Shown here piece by piece: positions 18,051 through 27,654 of a stretch of DNA of 64,000 bases. Source of the stretch: JACCTU01 sp963848525 (GTDB taxonomy: Bacteria > Actinomycetota > Thermoleophilia > Gaiellales > Gaiellaceae); the NCBI GenBank assembly GCA_963848525.1, contig CAWKDZ010000001.1, positions 434,001 to 498,000 of the forward strand, given 5' to 3'. A model generated the notes under the pieces. It saw only the letters and a list, made by a program, of their open reading frames with translations, did not search any database and was not told the DNA's origin. The translations under genes were made by a program, and so were the position numbers. Position 1 is the first letter of the stretch, and the number at the start of each line of letters is the position of its first letter.

Positions 18051-18557
18051 CTAGAGCCACGCGGCAAGGGTCGCACGAAAGGCGGAGGCTCCGCCGTGCG
18101 AGGGATGGCGGACGTACGGCGCGCCGAGCTCCCGCTCGGCGAGGCGGCCGACGGCGAGAACGCGCCGGCCTCGCGCGAGCCGATCGAGGAACGGCCGGCA
18201 CGCGTCGATCTCGCCGCGCGTCGGCGCTCGGTTCGACGCAGGCTCGCCCGGGCGGTGCGGGTGCGTGGGGACGAGGTTCCAGAGGAGTACGGCGTCGACG
18301 ATCCCGAGCTCGGCGAGCGTTCGCTGCACGACCGTCGCCGAGAGCTCGGCCGGCCCGCTGCCCGTCAGCTGCCGCTCCGAGTGGAAGGGAAGCCCGGAGA
18401 CGCGGGCGCCGCGGTACCCAGCGGCCTCGCCGACGAGCAGCAGCGGCGCGTGCCGGCGCGAGCGCAGGTAGTCGACGAGCCGCTCGCCGAGGCGCGGGTC
18501 GGCCGCGTACTGGTTGAAGGTCGAGCCGATCCGCGCCTTCGCGAGCCGTTCGATCAT
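18051..18557 (-). CDS. uracil-DNA glycosylase superfamily protein
   Basis: 168 aa from ATG 18557, six bases after GGAG (longer starts at 18560 and 18569 are possible). GSTFNQYA, LLLVGEAAGYRGARVSGLPFHSERQLTG resembles motif A of the UDG fold (GEAPGYRG..SGIPF), and LLWNLVPTHPHRPGEPASNRAPT the following wall; HPSHGG near the end corresponds to the catalytic H-P-S. This group is short and its substrate is less certain than for Ung. Divergent from the phospholipase D gene, with the two 5' ends overlapping or abutting. Confidence 0.72.
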   Translation of the reverse strand: MIERLAKARIGSTFNQYAADPRLGERLVDYLRSRRHAPLLLVGEAAGYRGARVSGLPFHSERQLTGSGPAELSATVVQRTLAELGIVDAVLLWNLVPTHPHRPGEPASNRAPTRGEIDACRPFLDRLARGRRVLAVGRLAERELGAPYVRHPSHGGASAFRATLAAWL

Positions 18558-18567
18558 CATGCGCTCC

Positions 18568-19608
18568 ATGTTCGAGGTCCGCACGTTGACGGACGGCGGC
18601 CAGACCGTCGAGGAGGTCATGGGCTGGATCTGCGAGTTCGTCGGCTCGGCGAAGCGGTCGCTGGACTTCGCGCACTATGACCTGCACGTCGGGGAGGACT
18701 CCGCGGCGGCTCTGCGCGAGGCGATCAAGGCGGCCGTCGGGCGCGGTGTTGCCGTCCGGTTTCTCTACAACCTCGACCACCGGAATCCGATCCCGGTCCC
18801 GCCGCCGCCCGAGCCCGACGGCGACCTGATCGCGTCGTTTCAGGCGCCGGTCCGCGCGATCGCCGGCATCCCCGACCTGATGCACCACAAGTACGTCGTG
18901 CGCGATGGCGACGCGGTCTGGACCGGCTCGATGAACTGGACCGACGACTCGTTCTCGCGCCAGGAGAACGTCCTCGCGATCGTGCAGGGAGCGGAGCTGG
19001 CAGCGCGCTTCACGGAGGACTTCGACGAGCTCTGGAACACCGGCGCCGTCGAGCAGAGCGGCTGGGTCGCGCCGAGCCCCGTGCGCGTCGGCGAGCGGGA
19101 GGTACGCGCCTGGTTCACGCCCGGCTACGGCGAGACGCTCTCGAACCGGATCGCGCAGGCGATCGCGAAGGCGCGGCGACGCGTGCGCATCTGCTCGCCG
19201 GTGATCACCGCCGCGCCGATCCTCTCCATCCTCGCGCAGCTCGTGTCTGAGCGGAGCATCGACGTCGCCGGCTGCGTCGACCAGCCGCAGGTGCACGGCG
19301 TCATCTACCAGTGGAACGAGAACGGCAACGTCGCCTGGAAGCTGCCGCTGCTCGAGCGCGTGATGCAGGGCGAGTTCTCGGGCAAGCGCTCGCAGCCGTG
19401 GCATCCGGGCGGCGGCCTGCACGACTTCATGCACGCGAAGGTCACCGTCGCGGACGACACGATCTTCCTCGGCAGCTTCAACCTCTCGCGCTCCGGCGAA
19501 CGGAACGCGGAGAACGTGCTCGAGGTGACCGACGCGGAGCTCGCGGAGCGGCTCGCCGGCTACATCGACGGGGTGCGCGGCCGCTACCCGCCGTTCGAGT
19601 TCCAGTAG
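18568..19608 (+). CDS. phospholipase D-like domain protein
   Basis: 346 aa from ATG 18568 (an in-frame ATG lies at 18559). Two HKD motifs are visible: MHHKYVVRDGDAVWTGSMNWTDDSF in the first half and FMHAKVTVADDTIFLGSFNLSRSGE in the second, each giving His-x-Lys-x4-Asp plus the following GS-x-N. Two HKDs in one chain form one active site that acts on phosphodiesters. No signal peptide. It could be a cardiolipin-synthase-like enzyme or a nuclease; the absence of membrane helices favours neither strongly. Followed 2 bases later by acylphosphatase. Confidence 0.85.
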   Translation: MFEVRTLTDGGQTVEEVMGWICEFVGSAKRSLDFAHYDLHVGEDSAAALREAIKAAVGRGVAVRFLYNLDHRNPIPVPPPPEPDGDLIASFQAPVRAIAGIPDLMHHKYVVRDGDAVWTGSMNWTDDSFSRQENVLAIVQGAELAARFTEDFDELWNTGAVEQSGWVAPSPVRVGEREVRAWFTPGYGETLSNRIAQAIAKARRRVRICSPVITAAPILSILAQLVSERSIDVAGCVDQPQVHGVIYQWNENGNVAWKLPLLERVMQGEFSGKRSQPWHPGGGLHDFMHAKVTVADDTIFLGSFNLSRSGERNAENVLEVTDAELAERLAGYIDGVRGRYPPFEFQ

Positions 19609-19610
19609 CG

Positions 19611-19880
19611 GTGGTACGCCGACGCGTGATCGTGCACGGTCGCGTGCAGGGCGTCTTCTTTCGGGACTCGGTGCGCCGGCTCGCCGAGCAGCACGGAGTC
19701 CACGGCTTCGTGCGGAACACGCACGACGGGACCGTCGAGGCCGTCGTCGAGGGCGACGCGGATGCCGTCGAGCGGGTCGTCGCGTTCTGCCGCCGCGGCC
19801 CGCGCGGCGCGGAGGTCGAGCGTGTCGACGTTCAGGAGGAAGCGCCCGAGGGGCTGACCGGCTTCCGCGTCACCGGCTGA
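19611..19880 (+). CDS. acyP: acylphosphatase
   Basis: 89 aa from GTG 19611, beginning two bases after the phospholipase D stop. Hydrolyses acyl phosphates. Phosphate loop and catalytic Arg in HGRVQGVFFRDSVRRLAEQ; catalytic Asn in HGFVRNTHDGTVEAVVEGD; C-terminal GFRVTG. Family-normal length. Confidence 0.93.
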   Translation: MVRRRVIVHGRVQGVFFRDSVRRLAEQHGVHGFVRNTHDGTVEAVVEGDADAVERVVAFCRRGPRGAEVERVDVQEEAPEGLTGFRVTG

Positions 19881-19889
19881 CGCGCCGGC

Positions 19890-21440
19890 TCACTCCCACT
19901 CGATCGTCGCGGGCGGCTTCGAGGAGAGGTCGAGCGCGACGCGGTTGACGCCGGGGATCTCGTTGATGATCCGCGACGAGATCGTCTCGAGCAGGTCGTA
20001 CGGGAGGCGCGCCCAGTCGGCTGTCATCGCGTCCTCCGAGGTGACGGCGCGGATCACGATCGGGTATTCGTATGTCCGCTCGTCGCCCTGGACGCCGACC
20101 GAGCGAATCGCGGGCAGCACGACGAAGCACTGCCAGAGCTCGCGGTAGAGCCCCGCGCGGCGGACCTCCTCGAGCAGGATCGAGTCGGCTTCGCGCAGGA
20201 TCTCGAGGCGCTCGTTCGTGACCTCGCCGATGATCCGGATCGCGAGCCCGGGTCCCGGGAACGGGTGCCGCCAGACCATCCGCTCGGGCAGGCCGAGCTC
20301 CTCGCCCACGCGCCGCACCTCGTCCTTGAACAGCAGCCGCAAGGGCTCGACGAGGTCCATCTCCATGTGCTCGGGCAGACCGCCGACGTTGTGGTGGGAC
20401 TTGATCTTCGCGGCGACGCCGTCGCTCCCACCCGACTCGATCACGTCGGAGTAGAGCGTCCCCTGGACGAGATAGCGGACGTCGCCGAGGCGCCGCGCCT
20501 CGTCCTCGAAGACGCGGATGAACTCCTCGCCGATCCGCCGCCGCTTCTCCTCCGGGTCGGCCACGCCGTCGAGCCGCTCGAGGAAGCGACGCTGGGCCTC
20601 CACGTGCACGAGCGGCACGTGGAAGTGCTTGCCGAACGTCTCCACGACCTGGAGCGCCTCGTCCTTGCGAAGCAGCCCGTGGTCGACGAACACGCACGTG
20701 AGCTGGTCGCCGACGGCCTTGTGCACGAGCAGCGCGGCAACCGCCGAGTCGACGCCCCCCGAGAGCGCGCAGAGCACGCGCCCGCTTCCCACCTGCGCGC
20801 GCACGCGCTCGACCTGCTCCTCGATCACGGCGGCGGGCGTCCACGCGGGCGGAGCCTGGGCGACCTCGTAGAGGAAGTTCTTCAGAAGGTCCTGGCCGTG
20901 CGGCGTGTGTACGACCTCGGGGTGGAACTGCACGCCGTAGAGCTTCCGCTCCGGGTCCTCGAACGCGGCCACGGGTGTCGAGGGCGAGCCTGCGACGACG
21001 CGCGCGCCCTCCGGCGGCGCGGTCACGGAGTCGCGGTGCGACATCCAGACCGTCTGCTCTGCCGGGAGCTGGCGGAAGAGCTCGCTCTCCTCGGCGTTCA
21101 GCTCCGTCTTGCCGAACTCCGACGCGCCCGTCCGCTCCACGCGGCCGCCGAGGTCGAGCGCCATCAGCTGCGCGCCGTAACAGATCCCGAGCGTGGGCAC
21201 GCCGAGCTCGAAGACGCCCGCGTCGAGCTGCGGCGCGTTCTCCGCGTACACCGACGCCGGCCCGCCGGAGAGGATCAGCGCGAACGGGTTGCGCCGGCGC
21301 ACCTCCTCGGGCGTGATCCGGTGCGAGACGAGCTCCGAGTACACGCGCGCCTCGCGCACGCGGCGCGCGATCAGCTGCGCGTACTGGCCGCCGAAGTCGA
21401 GAACGAGGACTGGGCGCTCTTCCGGAGCCGGTTCCGGCAC
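19890..21440 (-). CDS. guaA: GMP synthase (glutamine-hydrolysing)
   Basis: 516 aa from GTG 21440. Amidates XMP to GMP. The N-terminal class I glutaminase has VLDFGGQYAQLIARRVRE, Cys in GICYGAQLMA, and HPEVVHT; the ATP-pyrophosphatase P-loop is LCALSGGVDSAVAALL; then VFVDHGLLRKDE, KSHHNVGGLPE and the dimerisation domain ending VNRVALDLSSKPPATIEWE, the invariant tail. Sixteen bases downstream of guaB, forming a two-gene guanine nucleotide operon. Confidence 0.97.
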   Translation of the reverse strand: MPEPAPEERPVLVLDFGGQYAQLIARRVREARVYSELVSHRITPEEVRRRNPFALILSGGPASVYAENAPQLDAGVFELGVPTLGICYGAQLMALDLGGRVERTGASEFGKTELNAEESELFRQLPAEQTVWMSHRDSVTAPPEGARVVAGSPSTPVAAFEDPERKLYGVQFHPEVVHTPHGQDLLKNFLYEVAQAPPAWTPAAVIEEQVERVRAQVGSGRVLCALSGGVDSAVAALLVHKAVGDQLTCVFVDHGLLRKDEALQVVETFGKHFHVPLVHVEAQRRFLERLDGVADPEEKRRRIGEEFIRVFEDEARRLGDVRYLVQGTLYSDVIESGGSDGVAAKIKSHHNVGGLPEHMEMDLVEPLRLLFKDEVRRVGEELGLPERMVWRHPFPGPGLAIRIIGEVTNERLEILREADSILLEEVRRAGLYRELWQCFVVLPAIRSVGVQGDERTYEYPIVIRAVTSEDAMTADWARLPYDLLETISSRIINEIPGVNRVALDLSSKPPATIEWE

Positions 21441-21456
21441 CGGGAGCCTGACGACC

Positions 21457-22968
<1,512 letters not shown>

Positions 22969-23099
22969 GGAAGAAAGCCTAACAACGCCCTCCGACGACA
23001 ACCCGAGCACAATGTTGCGTGAACAAGTTTCGAACAGATGCCCTGCACCATGGAGAGCGTGCGTTGGAACCCTCCCCCCTCCCTCGCACGCTGACGCGC

Positions 23100-23127
23100 G
23101 GCGCGCGGGGCGCAAACCCCGCGCGCC
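23100..23127 (-). terminator. GC-rich hairpin downstream of the DUF6458 gene
   Basis: GGCGCGCGGGG-CGCAAA-CCCCGCGCGCC is a perfect 11-bp stem beginning 11 bases past the stop of the 23138 gene and standing 130 bases upstream of guaB. No T tract follows on either side, as is common for GC-rich actinobacterial terminators. Confidence 0.5.
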
Positions 23128-23137
23128 GGTTCATCCT

Positions 23138-23347
23138 CTAGCGGTAGACGACGTCGTCGTGGACTTCACGACGGTGGTAGCCGCCCCAGCTCGACCAGAA
23201 GATGAGCGAGAGGACGGCGCCGATCGCGCCGACGATGAGAAGGATCCAGCCGATCGTCGTCAGCTCAAGCCCGCTGACCGACACCTCGACGGCCCAGATC
23301 AGGATCGCGCCGACTGCGATCAGGAGAAGGCTTACGCCGATACCCAT
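23138..23347 (-). CDS. DUF6458-type small two-helix membrane protein
   Basis: 69 aa from ATG 23347 with a strong ribosome site (AAAGGAG). MGIGVSLLLIAVGAILIWAV, a short loop, then TIGWILLIVGAIGAVLSLIFW: two membrane helices, followed by a charged tail (RREVHDDVVYR). Matches the small actinobacterial DUF6458 proteins, of unknown role, often expressed alone. The 75-base leader contains TTGTGA-16-GTATCT on the minus strand, a possible promoter. Confidence 0.75.
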   Translation of the reverse strand: MGIGVSLLLIAVGAILIWAVEVSVSGLELTTIGWILLIVGAIGAVLSLIFWSSWGGYHRREVHDDVVYR

Positions 23348-23421
23348 TTGGTGGAGCTCCTTTCGGTCGTTGACCCTGAAACGGAGTTCCTGGGCGGCGA
23401 GATACGTCCTTTGCAGGGAAT

Positions 23422-24375
23422 TCACAAAGTCGCGGGCTCGAGCTCGGCGACCGTGACCTGCGTTGCGAGGCGCGCCGCCTCGCGCGGCTCGAACCGCCCG
23501 GCGCCGACCTCGAGCACCGAGGCCGAGCCGGTCGCCACCGCGAGCCGCAGCGCCTCCTCGATCGGCCGGTGCTCCAGCCGCGCCGCGAGAAAGGCCGCGA
23601 GCAGGACGTCGCCGGCGCCGACGACCGAGACCGGTTCGAGCCGGTGCGTCTCGGCATACAGGCGCACCGCGCGCCGGTCCTCGCGCGCGAGGCAGTAGCA
23701 GCCCGTCTCGACCGAGATCAGGACGTTGCGTGCGCCCTGCTCCGCGATCGACTCGAGCGCCATCAGGAAGTCCGCCTCGTCGTTCAGCTCCTGCCCGACG
23801 AGCGCCTCCGCCTCGTGCTGGTTCGGCCCGACGAACGTCGGCTCGGCCTCGAGCCCGAGCCGCATCGGCTCGCCGTCCGCGTCGAGGACGGTCTGAACGC
23901 CGGCGCGGTTCAGCTCGCGCACCACGTCCGCGTAGAACGACTCGTCGACGCCGCGCGGGAGCGAGCCGGCGAACACGACCGCCTCGGCGCCGCGCGAGAG
24001 GTAGCGGAGCTTCTCGCGCAGCATGCTCAGTTCGTCCGGCCCGACCTCCGGCCCCCACTCGTTGATCTCGGTGAACGAGCTGACCATCGGGTCGACGACC
24101 GCCGTCGACGTCCGCGACTCCTCCCCGATCCGCACGAAGTCGTTCAGGATCGCCTCCGACGTCAGCTCCTCGACGATCCGCGTGCCCGTGCGCCCGCCCG
24201 CGAGCCCGGTCGCGACAACCGGCACGTTGAGGCGCTTCAGCGCGCGCGCGACGTTGATCCCCTTGCCGCCGGCGAGCGTCAGGCCCTGGCTCGCGCGGTG
24301 CCGATGTCCCTGCTGGAAGTTCGGCACGGTCAGCGTGCGGTCGAGCGCGGCGTTGAGCGTGACGGTGACGATCAC
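23422..24375 (-). CDS. 1-phosphofructokinase-family hexose-phosphate kinase (PfkB)
   Basis: 317 aa from GTG 24375, sharing GTGA with the dacA stop. MIVTVTLNAALDRTLTVPNF and LAGGKGINVARALKRL (PfkB signature 1), FAGSLPRGV, PNQHEAEALVG, and the catalytic-base motif VVGAGDVLLAAFLAARL (signature 2, with DVL instead of DSF/DAM). Belongs to the FruK/LacC/PfkB group; fructose-1-phosphate, tagatose-6-phosphate and fructose-6-phosphate are all possible. No PTS genes lie nearby, which weakens the FruK reading. Confidence 0.85.
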   Translation of the reverse strand: MIVTVTLNAALDRTLTVPNFQQGHRHRASQGLTLAGGKGINVARALKRLNVPVVATGLAGGRTGTRIVEELTSEAILNDFVRIGEESRTSTAVVDPMVSSFTEINEWGPEVGPDELSMLREKLRYLSRGAEAVVFAGSLPRGVDESFYADVVRELNRAGVQTVLDADGEPMRLGLEAEPTFVGPNQHEAEALVGQELNDEADFLMALESIAEQGARNVLISVETGCYCLAREDRRAVRLYAETHRLEPVSVVGAGDVLLAAFLAARLEHRPIEEALRLAVATGSASVLEVGAGRFEPREAARLATQVTVAELEPATL

Positions 24376-25481
24376 GGCCAGATCTTCTCCGCGGCGCGCG
24401 TCACGTACCAGCGGGCGCGGTCGCCGAACCCTGGCCGTTCGACCGCGAGGGCTGCAACCAGCGGGGAGCGCGCGAGCAGACGCTCGCCGTCGAAGACGCT
24501 GACGCTGCCGAGCGTCTGACCTTTGCGGACCGGCAGCTCGACGGCGGTCGCGACGACGACGCGCTCCCGCAGCGTTCGGTCGACTCGCACCGAGCGGACG
24601 AGCGAGCGGGGCGCCACGACGGCGACGGGCTCGAGCCCGTACCCGACCTCGGCGCGGCCGTAGACGCGCTCGGCGTCGACGGCGCGCGCGAGCGTGTAGC
24701 GCGAGAGCCCCCAGCGGATCAGCTCGGCGAGGTCGGCGTTTCGCATCGCCCGTGCCGGGCTCCCGAGCAGCGTCGCGTAGAGCACGAACCCGTTCCCGCG
24801 GGCGGCGGCGACCTGCGACCAGCCCGCGGCGGTCGTGTGGCCCGTCTTGACGCCGATCACCGCGGGCAGGGTGCCGAGCAGGTCGTTCCAGGTATGCAGC
24901 CGCCGACCGCCGGCGATCGTGGCGCTGCGGTCGTCGACGACCGAGCGGATCGCCGGGTTGCGCATGGCGACGCGCGCGAGCAGCGTCACGTCCCTCGCCG
25001 TCGAGAGGTGGCCAGAGACGTCGAGGCCGTCCGGACGGACGAAGTGCGTCCCCGTCAGGCCGAGCGCGCGTGCCTTCGCGTTCATCATCCGCACGAACGC
25101 ATTGACGTCACCCTCGCCGACGTGCATCGCGAGAGCCCACGCGGCGTCGTTGGCGCTCTGCACGAGCGCGGCTTCGACGAGGTCGCGAACGGTGATGCGC
25201 TCGCCCGCGCGCAGGTTGATGGTCGACTCGCCGACCGCCGAAGCGGACGGGGGCGCGACGACGACGTCGTCGAGCTCTGCGTGCTCGAGCGCGACGAGCA
25301 CCGTCATCAGCTTGGTGATGCTGGCGATCGGGACGCGGCGGTTGGGCGAGCGCTGCGCCAGCACCTCGCCGGTCGCACCGTTCTCGACCACGTAGGCCCT
25401 GGCGGTGACCTCCGGTGGGGCCGCAGCCGCCGGTGAGACGGCGACGAACGCGGCGGCGACGGCAGCGAGCGCGCCTCTCAT
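24372..25481 (-). CDS. dacA: D-alanyl-D-alanine carboxypeptidase (penicillin-binding protein, S11)
   Basis: 369 aa from ATG 25481. Signal peptide (MRGALAAVAAAFVAVSPAAAA). Active-site motifs: SxxK in IASITKLMTVLVALE, SxN in VQSANDAAWALA, and KTG in VIGVKTGHTTAAGW. Exported enzyme trimming peptidoglycan pentapeptides. The C-terminal 100 residues (RVYGRAEVGYGLEPVAVVAP..) form a beta-rich module. Follows the LysM gene by 11 bases and overlaps the PfkB gene. Confidence 0.92.
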   Translation of the reverse strand: MRGALAAVAAAFVAVSPAAAAPPEVTARAYVVENGATGEVLAQRSPNRRVPIASITKLMTVLVALEHAELDDVVVAPPSASAVGESTINLRAGERITVRDLVEAALVQSANDAAWALAMHVGEGDVNAFVRMMNAKARALGLTGTHFVRPDGLDVSGHLSTARDVTLLARVAMRNPAIRSVVDDRSATIAGGRRLHTWNDLLGTLPAVIGVKTGHTTAAGWSQVAAARGNGFVLYATLLGSPARAMRNADLAELIRWGLSRYTLARAVDAERVYGRAEVGYGLEPVAVVAPRSLVRSVRVDRTLRERVVVATAVELPVRKGQTLGSVSVFDGERLLARSPLVAALAVERPGFGDRARWYVTRAAEKIWP

Positions 25482-25492
25482 CGAGCCTGAGG

Positions 25493-25822
25493 CTAGCGAA
25501 CGCGAATTCGCTGGCCGACCTGGAGGGCGGTCGGATCGAGCCCCGGGTTCAGCGTCAGCAGCCGTTCGACGCTCGTGTCGTTGTCGAGCGCGATCTGGTC
25601 GAGCGTGTCGCCGGCCGCGACGCGCACGTACACCGCCGGACGCGGCTGCGTGCGCGTCGCGGCCGCGGTCGTCGTCCGGGGGGCCGTCGTGGCCACGCTC
25701 GTCTGGGCCGCCGTCGTCGTCGCCTCGTCGTCGAGGCCTGCGCGCACGAGCAGGATTGCGACCGTGACCCCCGCGAGAAACGCGGCGGGCGCGGCGAGGC
25801 GCGTGGCCCAGCGCCTGTTCAC
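25493..25822 (-). CDS. membrane-anchored LysM domain protein
   Basis: 109 aa from GTG 25822, which overlaps the pyrF TGA (GTGA). One transmembrane helix (RLAAPAAFLAGVTVAILLVRA), a Thr/Ala-rich linker, then a C-terminal LysM (YVRVAAGDTLDQIALDNDTSVERLLTLNPGL..LQVGQRIRV). It should bind cell-wall glycan outside the membrane. Sits between pyrF and the carboxypeptidase. Confidence 0.85.
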   Translation of the reverse strand: MNRRWATRLAAPAAFLAGVTVAILLVRAGLDDEATTTAAQTSVATTAPRTTTAAATRTQPRPAVYVRVAAGDTLDQIALDNDTSVERLLTLNPGLDPTALQVGQRIRVR

Positions 25823-26721
25823 CAGCCGGCGACGCCCCAGACGTCCGCCCGCAGGCGGGCCGCCTCGGCGCCGGCCGACGCGCGCCAGTCCCCCCCGCCG
25901 GCGCGGTACGCGTAGATGACCGAGCGCGACGCGGAGACGAGCGCACTCGCGGGCCCGCTCGTGAACGCACGGGCCACGTCGGCCGGCGTACCGCCCTGCT
26001 CGCCGATCCCGGGGAGCAGCAGCACCGAACGCGGCATCAGGCGGCGCGCTTCCCCGACCTCGCGTGGAAAGGTCGCCCCGACGACGGCGCCCACGCTCGA
26101 GAGCCCGTTCTCGCCGACGAGGTCCTCGCCCCACACGTCGACGAGCTCGGCCACCTGCATCCACACGGGCCGGCCGTCGGAGAGCGCGAGGTCCTGCACG
26201 TCGGCGCTCCCTGCGTTCGAGGTCTTGACGAGGCAGAACACACCTGCCCCTTGCCTGCGGCACGCAGCGAGAAACGGGTCGAGCGAGTCGCGGCCGAGGT
26301 ACGGGTTCACCGTCAACGCGTCCCCGAGCGGCACGTCGCCCTCGAGATAGGCCGCGGCGTACGCGCGCGCGGTCGAGCCGATGTCCGCGCGCTTGCCGTC
26401 CACGATCACGAGCAGCTCCGCAGCGCGCGCGTAGGCGCAGACCTCCTCGAACGCGCGCATGCCGTCGGCGCCGAGCGCTTCGAAGAACGCCAGCTGAGGC
26501 TTCACGGCGACTGCGTAACGCGCGACCGCGTCCACGATCCCACGGCAGAAGCGCGCCGTCGCGTCGGCGGGAGGGTCGCCGCGCAGCTCGACCGGCAGGA
26601 GCTCGACGACGGGATCGAGCCCGACGCACAGCTGGCTTCGCTTGCGTTCGACGGCGGCCGCGAGCCGGTCGGAGAACGCCGCCGCGGCCGTGCGCGTCTG
26701 GGCGTGGAGGTCCTGCGCCAT
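25819..26721 (-). CDS. pyrF: orotidine-5'-phosphate decarboxylase (type 2)
   Basis: 300 aa from ATG 26721. Last step of UMP synthesis. The CVGLDP opening, VKPQLAFFEALG, and the catalytic tetrad VIVDGKRADIGSTARAYA (Asp-x-Lys-xx-Asp) are diagnostic; FCLVKTSNAGSADVQDL and LLLPGIGEQGGTPADVARAF complete the barrel. The 300-aa length and these motifs fit the PyrF type 2 group of actinobacteria. First gene of pyrF-LysM-dacA-PfkB. Confidence 0.95.
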   Translation of the reverse strand: MAQDLHAQTRTAAAAFSDRLAAAVERKRSQLCVGLDPVVELLPVELRGDPPADATARFCRGIVDAVARYAVAVKPQLAFFEALGADGMRAFEEVCAYARAAELLVIVDGKRADIGSTARAYAAAYLEGDVPLGDALTVNPYLGRDSLDPFLAACRRQGAGVFCLVKTSNAGSADVQDLALSDGRPVWMQVAELVDVWGEDLVGENGLSSVGAVVGATFPREVGEARRLMPRSVLLLPGIGEQGGTPADVARAFTSGPASALVSASRSVIYAYRAGGGDWRASAGAEAARLRADVWGVAGW

Positions 26722-26789
26722 CCCCGACGCAAGCGTATGCTCAGCGCCCGACGGCCGCCGCTCCCGCACCTCAAGTCGTCTCGCCGTCC

Positions 26790-27293
26790 GAGTGGGGCGC
26801 CGCCCCGCCGCGCCACGCGCTCGCACCGCGCGGACCGCTCGACCATCTCGTCCTCCATCACACCGCCTTCCCGTCGTCGCAGATCGGCGGCTCGAGCTTC
26901 GCCGCGGAGTCAGCGCACATGCGCGCGATCCAGCGCTGGCACCTCGCCCGCGGCTGGGCGACGATCGGCTACCACTTCGTCGTCTCGCCGAGCGGGCGGA
27001 TCTTCCGCGGCCGCCCGGTCGACCGGCTCGGCGCGCACGTGCTCGGTCACAACGCCGGCACGGTCGGCATCTGCCTGATGGGCAACTTCGAGACCGAGCG
27101 ACCAACGCCGGCCGCGCTCACGTCACTCGAGCACACCTGCCGGCGGCTCGTCCCGGGCGGCGCGAGCGTCCCTCTGCTCGGCCACCGGGACCACCGCGGC
27201 CACCGGAGCTCGGCGTGCCCGGGCCGCCACCTCGTCTCCTACCTCGAGAAACGAGAAGAGCCGCCTCGCGGCGGCTCCCCTCGAGCTCCCTGA
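26790..27293 (+). CDS. N-acetylmuramoyl-L-alanine amidase / PGRP-type protein (start codon not found)
   Basis: Family similarity begins at EWGAAPPRHALAPRGPLDHLVLHHTAFPS (26790 onward); the HHTA holds the first zinc His and would be lost if translation began at the first ATG (26919). Downstream: AIQRWHLARGWATIGYHFVVSPSGRIFRGRP, LGAHVLGHNAGTVGICLMGNFE, LLGHRDHRGHRSSACPGRHL, the remaining zinc ligands and Cys. No ATG, GTG or TTG occurs in this frame between 26710 and 26919, so a non-standard start or an indel upstream is needed. The 3' end encodes the arms of the HU terminator hairpin. Confidence 0.78.
   Translation, partial: EWGAAPPRHALAPRGPLDHLVLHHTAFPSSQIGGSSFAAESAHMRAIQRWHLARGWATIGYHFVVSPSGRIFRGRPVDRLGAHVLGHNAGTVGICLMGNFETERPTPAALTSLEHTCRRLVPGGASVPLLGHRDHRGHRSSACPGRHLVSYLEKREEPPRGGSPRAP
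27247..27277 (-). terminator. intrinsic terminator of the HU gene
   Basis: On the minus strand GAGCCGCC-GCGA-GGCGGCTC (8-bp stem, tetraloop) is followed by TTCTCGTTTCTC, 25 bases past the HU stop. The same DNA codes for the final residues of the convergent amidase, whose frame runs through it. Confidence 0.65.
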
Positions 27294-27301
27294 GCGGCCG
27301 G

Positions 27302-27583
27302 CTAGCGTCCTCGCACCGCCGACTTGAGCTGGCTTCCGGCCGAGAACTTCGGCACGGTCGACGCCGGGATCGTCACCTTCTCGGTGGGGTTCCGCGGGTT
27401 GACGCCCTGGCGCTCGGCGCGGTCCTGCGTCGTGAACTTGCCGAAGCCGGTGAAGCTGATCTCGCCGCGATCCTTCAGCGTCTCGGTGACGGTGTCGAGG
27501 AACGCTTCAACCGCGTTGGCCGCGTCCCGCCGCCCGAGATTGGCCTTCTGGGCGATCTTGTCGACAAACTCCTGCTTGGTCAC
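27302..27583 (-). CDS. hup: HU family DNA-binding protein
   Basis: 93 aa from GTG 27583 with AGGAGGG six bases upstream. MTKQEFVDKIAQKANLGRRDAANAVEAFLDTV, FTGFGKFTTQDRAERQGVNPRNP (beta arm with GVNPRNP, including the intercalating Pro) and VPKFSAGSQLK. A normal-length HU without the basic tail seen in some actinobacterial HU proteins. Nucleoid architecture protein; probably monocistronic, with its own terminator. Confidence 0.95.
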   Translation of the reverse strand: MTKQEFVDKIAQKANLGRRDAANAVEAFLDTVTETLKDRGEISFTGFGKFTTQDRAERQGVNPRNPTEKVTIPASTVPKFSAGSQLKSAVRGR

Positions 27584-27654
27584 GAACAGCCCTCCTGTCG
27601 TCGTTCCCCGGGGTACGGGGGGTCAGCGTAGCGAACCGATCGGACGAAAACGGG

